A stretch of DNA of 12,264 nucleotides, taken from Myxococcales bacterium (GTDB lineage: Bacteria; Myxococcota_A; Bradymonadia; Bradymonadales; Bradymonadaceae). The stretch is from assembly GCA_007120615.1 (NCBI GenBank), contig SKNI01000101.1:1-12264 (forward strand), read 5' to 3'. Under the pieces are notes generated by a model that was given only the letters and a program-made list of their open reading frames with translations, was not told where the DNA came from and did not search any database. Both the position numbers and the translations under genes were made by a program. Shown here one piece after another: positions 6,622-12,264 of this stretch; the first letter of the stretch is position 1; each line of letters opens with the position of its first letter.

Positions 6622-7344
6622 TTAGAGCTCTTTCGTTGCAATGACGAGGCGGGCGGCGGGGTAAGGCGTATCTTCGTAGGGAGTTCGGACTTCGAGTTGG
6701 AAGCCCTGTCGCTCGAGGACTTCCCGGGCTCGCTCCAGGGTGAAGGTGAGATAAAACATGATGAAGGGAGGTTTAATCAGGGCGTTTCTGACGTGCATGA
6801 TGCCGTTGAAGGTTCGCGAAAACCACCAGGCCCGGGAGGCAACGGGGGGCATGGGACCGGTGACGAAGAGGAAGCGGCCGCCGGGAACCAGGGCCCGGTG
6901 GACGCGCTCGGCGAATTGGTCTTGTTGGTGATGGAGGATGTGGCCGAAGGCTCCACAGGTGGTGAGAACGTCGAATTCCTCGTCGAAGTCCATCTCCAAT
7001 ACGTCGCCCTGAATCAGGCGGACCTCGCTGTCGGATTGGGAAGCGTCGTCGGCTTTCAGGAGCCTTTCGGCTTCATCGAGCATGCCTTGCGAGAGGTCGA
7101 TTCCGGCGATGGTTTTGCGACATATAGGACGGAGCGCGCGCATTGCGGCGCCCGTTCCGCAGCAGAGGTCCAGGGCACGGTCGATGGGCCCGCCGACGGC
7201 TTCGGCCAGGGGTATCAAAAGCTCATCGGGGGTTCGAAAGGGGGTATATTCGAATTTGGGGGCCAGCAGGTCGTAGCCTTTTGTGGTGGAGGAGAGGGCC
7301 TGCTGAGCGAGCTCAATAAATGTGGGGCCTCTGCGGTCGAACAT
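6622..7344 (-). CDS. Class I SAM-dependent methyltransferase
   Basis: The soluble protein has about 240 residues and a Rossmann-fold methyltransferase core. Numbering from the GTG one codon earlier, motif I is ALDLCCGTGAAM (58-69), with AGIDLSQGML (81-90) ending in the acidic loop that contacts SAM ribose. These are followed by LIQGDVLEMDF (111-121), DVLTTCGAFGHIL and PGGRFLFVTGP. A hydrophobic patch near the C-terminal third (PPFIMFYLTFTLERA) is compatible with membrane or lipid contact but is not a clear transmembrane helix. Two adjacent starts exist: GTG at 7347 and ATG at 7344. AAGGA lies six bases before the ATG, so I prefer it. The gene follows the kinase-fusion gene by 32 bp and is probably in the same unit. 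The methyl acceptor (small molecule, lipid or quinone) cannot be deduced. Confidence 0.87.
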   Translation of the reverse strand: MFDRRGPTFIELAQQALSSTTKGYDLLAPKFEYTPFRTPDELLIPLAEAVGGPIDRALDLCCGTGAAMRALRPICRKTIAGIDLSQGMLDEAERLLKADDASQSDSEVRLIQGDVLEMDFDEEFDVLTTCGAFGHILHHQQDQFAERVHRALVPGGRFLFVTGPMPPVASRAWWFSRTFNGIMHVRNALIKPPFIMFYLTFTLERAREVLERQGFQLEVRTPYEDTPYPAARLVIATKEL

Positions 7345-7376
7345 CACTGGTCCTTTTTTTTGAAGAAGCTCGTGAA

Positions 7377-8912
7377 TCAGCCCGAGGTGTCTTTAGTCTG
7401 GTGAACTCGGGCGACCGTCGGGGAGGGCCGCTCCCAGATCTCTTTGAGCTTATCGTAGACGGTGACGTCGGCGTCGGAAATATCGTTCTTTCGGGCGGCC
7501 AGCCGCTGGTGGGCCAACTCTTCGGAGATCTGACACTCGATGAAATGGACGGGCACGCCCATCCGGCGGGCGACATCGATGAGTTGGAGGCGGCGTTTGT
7601 CCTTTACGAAGGTGGCTGCGACGCAGACGCGCTTTCCTTTTTTGAGGGCTGCCCGGGCGCGGTTTGCCACTTCGGTGTAGGTCCGCTCGGTGAACTCCAG
7701 GGTGTAGATCCCGGAGCCGAATTCGTCCTGTGCGCTCTCGTCGGGGTCGAGTCCGGCCAGTTCTTTTCGGACCTGGTCGGTCTCGATGAGGAGGTCGGCT
7801 TTGTCGTCTGCGACCCATCTTCGACCCAGGGTGGACTTTCCTGTAGCGGGGAGTCCGGCCAATAAAAAGAGGGCCGGGCCGTGGTCGGGGTCCAGCCGGG
7901 AGAGGGCGTAGAGCCAGTGGGCCTGGGACTTCTCTCGAGCTTCTTCGCGCAGCGCTTTCGGAACCTCTGGCTCTTGAGACTTGAAGCCGTGGACCTTGGC
8001 TCGGACGCAGGAGCGATAGGCGACGTAGAAGTCCAGAAGTTCTCGGCCTTCGTCGTCGTCGGAGTGGTCGAAATAGGCGCTCAGAAATCGCTGGGCCTCG
8101 TCGTCGAAGCCTCGAAAGCCCAGATCCATGACCAGAAATGCGATGTCGCAAATGGGGTCGGCGAAGCGAAAGGCGTCGTTGAATTCGATGCAGTCCACGA
8201 TGAAGAGTGACCCGTCGTCGGCGATATAGACGTGTTCCAGGCGAAGATCTCCGTGGGTGTCGCGGGGAATCGCGCTGTCGGCACGGCGAGACATCAAGGG
8301 CTCCAGGCTGGAGAGATGCCTGCCGGTGTGGGTTTGAAGTCGCTCGAAGACATCGGAGTCCACGGTTCTGCCGACCTGGTCTCGGCTCTGTCGGAAGTTG
8401 TCGATGGCGTTTTTCTCGACCTTTGCATACCGGGCGCAGCCGGCGATTTCGGGGCTGTGGTCGGCTTCCCGGTGGAATCGGGCCAGCTTTTCTCCCAGTC
8501 TGGCGAAGAGGCCGGGAGGGACCCCGTCGTTGTGGAGCCGAGTGCGGAGGGTGTCTTCTTCGCTGAGGCGTCTCATGCGGACGGCCCACTCTACGACTTG
8601 CCTGGATTCGTGGTTGTCAGCCTCTCCGATGCGGTGGGCATCTCGGGAAGCGTCAAAATAGATGGGGACCACGTCCAGGTAGACATCGGGGGCCAGTCGG
8701 GCGTTGAGTTCGATCTCCCGCTGACAGAAGCGTCGTCGTTTCTCGAGCGTCGAGTAGTCGACGAACTCAAGGTCCAGTGGTTTTTTGAGCTTATAGGCGA
8801 AGTCTCCGGCCAGAAAGACCACCGAGATATGGGTCTGGTGGACCTCGATGGCGCCCGCGTCGTGGGGATAGGCGTCGGAGTTGGAGAGGTCGCGAATCAG
8901 GGTGTCGATCAT
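7377..8912 (-). CDS. Aminoglycoside phosphotransferase-like / P-loop kinase fusion protein
   Basis: The 511-residue protein joins two phosphoryl-transfer domains. The N-terminal part (to about residue 330) resembles APH/choline-kinase-type enzymes (COG2187-like). It has FAYKLKKPLD (38-47) with the ATP-site lysine, the catalytic-loop motif HGDLRLEH (220-227) with D222, and FIVDCIEFN (237-245) with metal-binding D240, followed by DPICDIAFLVMDL. The C-terminal part (from about 346) has a Walker A motif GLPATGKST (353-361) and resembles zeta-toxin/gluconate-kinase-like P-loop kinases (COG0645-like). This architecture is known in many bacteria, though its substrate is not established. Position 227 is His where classical APHs have Asn. 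I chose the ATG at 8912. An in-frame TTG six codons upstream (8930) lacks a ribosome-binding site, and the ATG itself has only a weak GAG nine bases away. Antibiotic resistance is not implied. Confidence 0.88.
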   Translation of the reverse strand: MIDTLIRDLSNSDAYPHDAGAIEVHQTHISVVFLAGDFAYKLKKPLDLEFVDYSTLEKRRRFCQREIELNARLAPDVYLDVVPIYFDASRDAHRIGEADNHESRQVVEWAVRMRRLSEEDTLRTRLHNDGVPPGLFARLGEKLARFHREADHSPEIAGCARYAKVEKNAIDNFRQSRDQVGRTVDSDVFERLQTHTGRHLSSLEPLMSRRADSAIPRDTHGDLRLEHVYIADDGSLFIVDCIEFNDAFRFADPICDIAFLVMDLGFRGFDDEAQRFLSAYFDHSDDDEGRELLDFYVAYRSCVRAKVHGFKSQEPEVPKALREEAREKSQAHWLYALSRLDPDHGPALFLLAGLPATGKSTLGRRWVADDKADLLIETDQVRKELAGLDPDESAQDEFGSGIYTLEFTERTYTEVANRARAALKKGKRVCVAATFVKDKRRLQLIDVARRMGVPVHFIECQISEELAHQRLAARKNDISDADVTVYDKLKEIWERPSPTVARVHQTKDTSG

Positions 8913-9007
8913 GGCGTTGCTCGGTCTCAAGGAGGTTCGACCAAGGAGTAATCACGCTGCAAATCAGGAGTAGGTCGTAGGAGAAGTCTTCTGAGGAAGG
9001 CGCCCGG

Positions 9008-10078
9008 TTATTCTGCGCCGGGAGCGCTCACCTGGGCTGGACTGGCCGCTGCTGCAGTACGCGCAAGGTGTCTCTCTTCGGCTCCGTAGCCTTCGGCGAC
9101 GAAGCGGTCGATCCGCTGCCAGTTTTCCACCATGAAGTCACGAATCGCGTCGGTTTGTCGGGGGACTTCGTCGGCGATAAAGCGCCAGATCGAGACTTCC
9201 AGCCGGGCTTTGGTCAGGGTTCCTTTGATCAGATCATTCATACCGGTGGTTCGGTCGATGCCGCGGTGAGCGATAAAGACCAGGTCGGCGTGAGGTGATG
9301 CCTCAATGAGGCGCACGCTTCCCTCCCGAAGAGGGGGCAGGGTGTTTTCGAGACTCTCGGTGATGGCGTACATCTGGGGGTCGTCTTCGAATTTTTCCAT
9401 CAGGCGCTTACGCTTTTTCTCGGTGAAGCGAGTTCCTTCGGGATAGACGACGACGGCAGCGTTGTCCTCAAGTTCGGTGGCCAGAGCGATGATCTTTTGG
9501 ATTTCGAATTCCGGGTCGTTTCCGCCTCGATTGACGAAGACGTTTGGGATTCGCTGGGCGGCATAGTCGAGGGTAGGGTCGATGAGGAGTTCCGATTTGA
9601 TGACGTATCGATAGCGCTTGAGTTCTCGGACGATCGCCATGGGCATCATGGTATCGAGAGTGCTGGCGTGTCGGGACATGGCGATGCAGGGGCGGGTATC
9701 CTCGAGCTCTTCGAGTCCCTCGATCTGGACGTCGACGGAAAAAATGCGAACCGAGCCCCAGAAGAGTCCCCGCGACCACCATCGTTGCAGGCGTCGATTG
9801 GCCAGATCGTAGGCGTCGTCGTCGAGTCCGAAGAGGTGTCGAATCCACAACCAGAAGGCGATGACCAGTCCTGTGGACTCCAGCACAAAAAAGAAGGTGA
9901 AAAAGATCATCGTCCGAGTCGCCGAGAGTTCGCGGCGCATGATCACATCGTAAAGAGCCAGTATGGGAACCACTACGGGGAGTGTCAGCGGCAAGATGAT
10001 CGCCAGAGCGAACCAGGAAGTGGTGGTCAACGCGCGGCGGGCCCAATTAATGTCTTTGGGGATTTCGTGGAGTTTCAT
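9008..10078 (-). CDS. Membrane-anchored PlsC-like acyltransferase
   Basis: The 356-residue protein has two hydrophobic segments near the N-terminus (about 21-45 and 56-84). A glycerolipid acyltransferase domain follows. Its signature motifs are SRHASTLD (135-142), an HX4D catalytic motif with H137 and D142; VNRGGND (182-188); and VVYPEGTRFT (210-219), the conserved P-E-G-T acyl-acceptor motif. LPPLREGSVRLIEAS corresponds to the fourth block. Family members move acyl groups from acyl-CoA or acyl-ACP onto lysophosphatidate or related lysolipids at the inner membrane. The overall shape, with two N-terminal helices and a long C-terminal tail, is closer to LPLAT/LCLAT-type acyltransferases than to short PlsC proteins. 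The N-terminal hydrophobic block and HX4D place the ATG at 10078, but there is no strong ribosome-binding site. Upstream lies a 342-bp structured gap, and downstream a 95-bp gap to the kinase-fusion gene. The exact acceptor lipid is unknown. Confidence 0.88.
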   Translation of the reverse strand: MKLHEIPKDINWARRALTTTSWFALAIILPLTLPVVVPILALYDVIMRRELSATRTMIFFTFFFVLESTGLVIAFWLWIRHLFGLDDDAYDLANRRLQRWWSRGLFWGSVRIFSVDVQIEGLEELEDTRPCIAMSRHASTLDTMMPMAIVRELKRYRYVIKSELLIDPTLDYAAQRIPNVFVNRGGNDPEFEIQKIIALATELEDNAAVVVYPEGTRFTEKKRKRLMEKFEDDPQMYAITESLENTLPPLREGSVRLIEASPHADLVFIAHRGIDRTTGMNDLIKGTLTKARLEVSIWRFIADEVPRQTDAIRDFMVENWQRIDRFVAEGYGAEERHLARTAAAASPAQVSAPGAE

Positions 10079-10151
10079 AGGGACACCAGACGGTGGATTG
10101 GTTGTTCTTACAGGACCTAACTTCTATCAGTTGAGATAAAAATCAAGGCTC

Positions 10152-10214
10152 GGTTTTTTGGGGAGGTGGTGACTGGTGAGTCAGTTTTTATGCGGTACGC
10201 CTCACCAAAAACCC
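10152..10214 (-). promoter_or_regulatory. Competing inverted repeats upstream of the acyltransferase gene
   Basis: The arm at 10200-10214 (CCTCACCAAAAACCC) can pair in two ways. A perfect 7-bp pairing joins CTCACCA (10201-10207) to TGGTGAG (10174-10180). A longer, imperfect pairing, with one bulge and one mismatch, joins it to 10152-10166. On the leftward transcript this would lie about 75-135 nt before the acyltransferase ATG, where a leader could switch folds. No promoter was located to confirm transcription. Confidence 0.35.
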
Positions 10215-10224
10215 GTCACGTGAC
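10215..10224. promoter_or_regulatory. Perfect 10-bp palindrome GTCACGTGAC
   Basis: GTCAC (10215-10219) is directly inverted to GTGAC (10220-10224), and another GTGAC occurs at 10169-10173. The symmetry and position, about 140 bp upstream of the acyltransferase start, fit a dimeric regulator's operator, but no regulator gene is in the window. Confidence 0.35.
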
Positions 10225-10227
10225 AAG

Positions 10228-10408
10228 ACGGCGACGCCCAAATCTTAATTTTGCTAAATAGAAGGCGGTCCGGATTACCCAACATCGCCGTATCCGATCG
10301 TTTCGGGTTATTTTGCACGTCGATATAGACAAGGTGGCTCGCGGCTCGCAGCGCCTTCTATTAAGGACGCCCTGAACAACGGGCTAATTAAGATTTGGGG
10401 GTTGGCGT
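10228..10408. other. Long imperfect palindrome between DUF309 and acyltransferase genes (possible structured RNA or MITE-like element)
   Basis: A perfect 14-bp inverted repeat joins 10237-10250 to 10386-10399 (CCCAAATCTTAATT and its complement). Nested inside, a perfect 11-bp repeat joins 10257-10267 to 10352-10362. Outside, 10228-10235 pairs with 10401-10408 except for one mismatch and one G-T. The 3' side also holds a GCCC/GGGC hairpin (10369-10372 with 10381-10384). The interior holds CGGAT/ATCCG (10271-10275 with 10292-10296), CCGA/TCGG (10294-10297 with 10303-10306) and two tandem GGCTCGC (10336-10349). The stretch is visibly richer in A/T than the genes. Together with the repeats at 10152-10224 it fills the 342-bp gap 10079-10420; no open frame of note was seen there. 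On the leftward strand it begins about 12 bp after the DUF309 stop. Confidence 0.55.
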
Positions 10409-10420
10409 ACTGGAGAGTGG

Positions 10421-10867
10421 TCAGTCTTTGCGAGGATCAAAGCGTTGTGCAACTTGCAGCGTGTCTTTGAGGATGATGGGGAGTTTTTGGCCAGCTACCC
10501 AGTGGGACCGGATTTTCTCCATGTCCTGAAGGGTGGTGGCGAGGTGTCGGAGATTCCAGTCGACGCACGGTGGGGGGAGGTCACGGGCAGCCTGGATGTG
10601 GTCGCGGGCGGTTGCGAGCAGGCGCTTCATGCCGCGCTGCATTCCTTTGGTTGTGCGTCCGGCGGCGGCCTGAGTTGGTTTGTAGCAGATGGCGGCGAGT
10701 TGAATCAGAGCCTGAGTTGCGTGTCGGGCGGAGGACGCGTTGGGGTAGGAGTGCCAGAGCTCTTCCCAGGATTCATGAGCCTCCCAGAACTGGCCGTCGT
10801 GGAGCAAGTTGAGGCCAGTCTGAAAGCGCTCCTGACGCCATTCGTCGGTGGGGTTAGAAGTAGTCAT
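10421..10867 (-). CDS. DUF309 domain protein
   Basis: This is a small soluble, mainly helical protein of 148 residues matching the DUF309 family. The diagnostic line FQTGLNLLHDGQFWEAHESW (15-34) is followed by EELWHSYPN, and then by the second helix motif ALIQLAAICYK. The family pattern is F..G..L...G.FWEAHE.WE.LW, with conserved His and Glu residues that suggest a metal- or ligand-binding site, but no activity is known. Length is typical for the family. The ATG overlaps the stop of the upstream amidase gene as ATGA, and there is no ribosome-binding site in front of it, so translation is probably coupled to the amidase. That link is the only functional clue. It is followed by the structured 342-bp gap, so it is probably the last gene of its unit. 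Confidence 0.85.
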   Translation of the reverse strand: MTTSNPTDEWRQERFQTGLNLLHDGQFWEAHESWEELWHSYPNASSARHATQALIQLAAICYKPTQAAAGRTTKGMQRGMKRLLATARDHIQAARDLPPPCVDWNLRHLATTLQDMEKIRSHWVAGQKLPIILKDTLQVAQRFDPRKD

Positions 10868-12264
10868 TCGATGAGAATGCTCAGGTCGTTGTCGAGTAAG
10901 ATGTCTTTTGTGATGTCGGCAAAGACTTCGGCTGTGAGGTTAAATTTATCCTGATCGCGTAGGACCTCGGCGAAGGCGGTGATGCCCATCTGGAGGTGGA
11001 TATCATTGAAGGTTTGTGGATCGAGAGGTGGCGGTCCGGTGGCCTCGCTACTCATCGGAGGAGGCTGGCGATGAAAGGTAGCCTGTTCATAGCCGTAGGC
11101 GATCTCAAAGAGGGTGGCTTCGTCAAAGAGTCGGGCGGTGAAGACCATGCCCACGGGGAGGCCGTCGTCCATTCCGGCGGGCACTACCAGGGTCGGCAGG
11201 CCGGTGATGCTGGGCAAGATACAATTGTTGCTCCGGGCGCGGATGCCCGCCGAGCCTCGAGTGTCGGCGGGGTAGAAGAGGGCGTCCAGATGATTCTCGT
11301 CGAGGACCTGGTGGACGTAGTCTCGGTTGATTCCGTAGGCTTCTTCGCCGTTTTCGATGCGCCTTCGAAGGTTTCCCTCCGACTGAGTAGCTCGATCCAT
11401 ACAGTCGTCCACGGTCTCAAAGAGCCAGTGAGAGTAGAATTGATCCTCGCAGAACTCCTGGTAGCTGGAGACGCCGTGCTCGGTGCGCTCGAGAAATCGA
11501 TTGACGTCAACGCCCTGACCGCTGGATTTTCGGTCAGTGTCGAGTTCGGGAAGGGTGATGCCGTCGACGAGCTCAACGCCGAGGCTCTCTAACGCGTCGA
11601 AGGTGGACTCAAAGAATTCGGTCGCCGGGGCGCTGGAGCCGTCAAAGGGACGTCGGTTGTCCTCTCCCAGGGAGCGAAGGATGCCGATTCGTTTTCCTCG
11701 AAGGCCATCGGGGGAAAGGTAGTCGGTGTAGGACGATTGTCGGGGCATGGCTTCTTCGCAGTGGCGGTGATCCTCGGGGTTAAAGTCGGAGAGGATGTCG
11801 AAGAATTTGGCCAGGTCCGTAGCAGTTCGAGTCATGGGGCCGGCCACCGCGTCGAGGCGATTGGAGGGATAGACGCCGTCGGTGCTCACCAATCCGATGG
11901 AGGAGCGCATGCTGAAGAGGCCGTTGTAGCTTGCGGGGTTCATCAGGGAGGAGCAATTGTCGGTTCCCAGCCCGCCGACGGCCATATTGGTGCTGACGGC
12001 GACGGCTGCGCCGCTGCTGGAGCCGCCGGAGTTATAGCGGGTGTTGTAGGCGTTGCCCGTCTTGCCGCTGCGACCGCTTAAGCCGTGGACCCCGCGGGCG
12101 AGCTCGTCCATGGCGGTGGAGCCGACCATGATGGCGCCGCTTTCTCGAAGTCGGCGGACTGTGAAGGCATCAAAGGTGGGTCGGGCTTCGATAAGTCCCA
12201 GTGAGCCTGCGGTGATGGGCACTTCCAGGGAGGCGTAATTGTCTTTGATCACAAAGGGGACGCA
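10864..12264 (-). CDS. Amidase-signature family hydrolase, N-terminus outside window
   Basis: This amidase-signature enzyme hydrolyses or transfers an amide bond with a Lys-Ser-Ser triad. Residues are numbered from the GTG at 12252. K3 lies in VIKDN, the cis-serine S78 in GGSSSG (76-81) and the nucleophile S102 in GTDNCSS (96-102). The intervals 3 to 78 and 78 to 102 (75 and 24 residues) equal those recalled for fatty acid amide hydrolase (142, 217, 241), so the site looks intact. LVSTDGVYPSNRLDAVAGPM and the C-terminal PSITGLPTLVVPAGM with GLPVGMVF are also family blocks. The reading frame stays open to the window edge as CVPF before this GTG, matching the family's VPFVIKDN. The GTG is therefore internal and roughly 60-100 N-terminal residues are missing. 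GatA is possible but less likely, because no gatB or gatC is adjacent. The substrate is unknown. Confidence 0.88.
   Translation of the reverse strand, partial: CVPFVIKDNYASLEVPITAGSLGLIEARPTFDAFTVRRLRESGAIMVGSTAMDELARGVHGLSGRSGKTGNAYNTRYNSGGSSSGAAVAVSTNMAVGGLGTDNCSSLMNPASYNGLFSMRSSIGLVSTDGVYPSNRLDAVAGPMTRTATDLAKFFDILSDFNPEDHRHCEEAMPRQSSYTDYLSPDGLRGKRIGILRSLGEDNRRPFDGSSAPATEFFESTFDALESLGVELVDGITLPELDTDRKSSGQGVDVNRFLERTEHGVSSYQEFCEDQFYSHWLFETVDDCMDRATQSEGNLRRRIENGEEAYGINRDYVHQVLDENHLDALFYPADTRGSAGIRARSNNCILPSITGLPTLVVPAGMDDGLPVGMVFTARLFDEATLFEIAYGYEQATFHRQPPPMSSEATGPPPLDPQTFNDIHLQMGITAFAEVLRDQDKFNLTAEVFADITKDILLDNDLSILIE

Noticed and set aside
9000..9027. Hairpin over the acyltransferase stop as a terminator
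   Set aside because: The stem (GCG plus CCCGG with a 2-nt bulge) overlaps the coding end and is not followed by a U-rich tract on the leftward strand.
10101..10160. Sigma-70-like promoter for the acyltransferase gene (TTGATT ... TAGAAG on the leftward strand)
   Set aside because: The spacer is only 14 bp and the -10 match is poor, so the call is not supportable.
10228..10408. Confident call of 6S RNA or another named RNA family
   Set aside because: Only the overall shape is loosely reminiscent. No conserved sequence signature was recognised and transcription is unproven.
12250..12252. GTG at 12252 as the amidase start
   Set aside because: It begins within the catalytic-lysine block (VPFVIKDN), and the frame stays open to the window edge, so it is internal.

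Overview
The window is moderately GC-rich chromosomal DNA from a Gram-negative-type bacterium. GLUG-repeat surface proteins, a signal-peptide-bearing NhaC-type antiporter and the general codon style would suit a Bradymonadales/Myxococcota-like or related deltaproteobacterial genome. That placement is an impression from family content, not a demonstrated assignment. I see no rRNA, tRNA, CRISPR array, transposase, integrase or phage gene.

Layout. The first 3 kb reads rightward: the C-terminal part of a GLUG-repeat surface protein (cut by the left edge), a perfect intergenic hairpin, and an NhaC-family Na+/H+ antiporter with an exported N-terminal extension. A 243-bp convergent gap (2957-3199) holds two kinds of simple repeat, including a cluster of ten GATC sites. 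Everything from 3200 to the right edge is encoded leftward. In transcription order, from right to left, it contains an amidase-signature hydrolase cut by the right edge, a DUF309 protein joined to it by an ATGA overlap, a 342-bp gap full of inverted repeats, and a membrane-anchored PlsC-like acyltransferase. After these come an aminoglycoside-phosphotransferase-like/P-loop kinase fusion, a class I SAM methyltransferase, a phosphoribosyltransferase/dienelactone-hydrolase fusion, an erythromycin-esterase-family protein and a MAPEG-family membrane protein.

How the genes relate. Three tightly spaced genes (phosphoribosyltransferase-hydrolase, erythromycin-esterase-like, MAPEG) look like one transcription unit with 31-bp and 4-bp gaps. 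From memory, the first two families often occur together or fused in other bacteria, suggesting a shared and still poorly defined role. The kinase fusion and the methyltransferase (32-bp gap) look like a second small unit, with the acyltransferase 95 bp upstream. Amidase and DUF309 form a translationally coupled pair. Most genes are housekeeping or accessory metabolic enzymes with intact motifs.

The least explained sequence is non-coding. A roughly 180-bp imperfect palindrome lies between the DUF309 gene and the acyltransferase gene (10228-10408), followed by a second set of competing inverted repeats and a perfect 10-bp palindrome (10152-10224). They could be a structured RNA or leader, a MITE-like element, or a regulatory region. 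The sequence alone does not decide between these.
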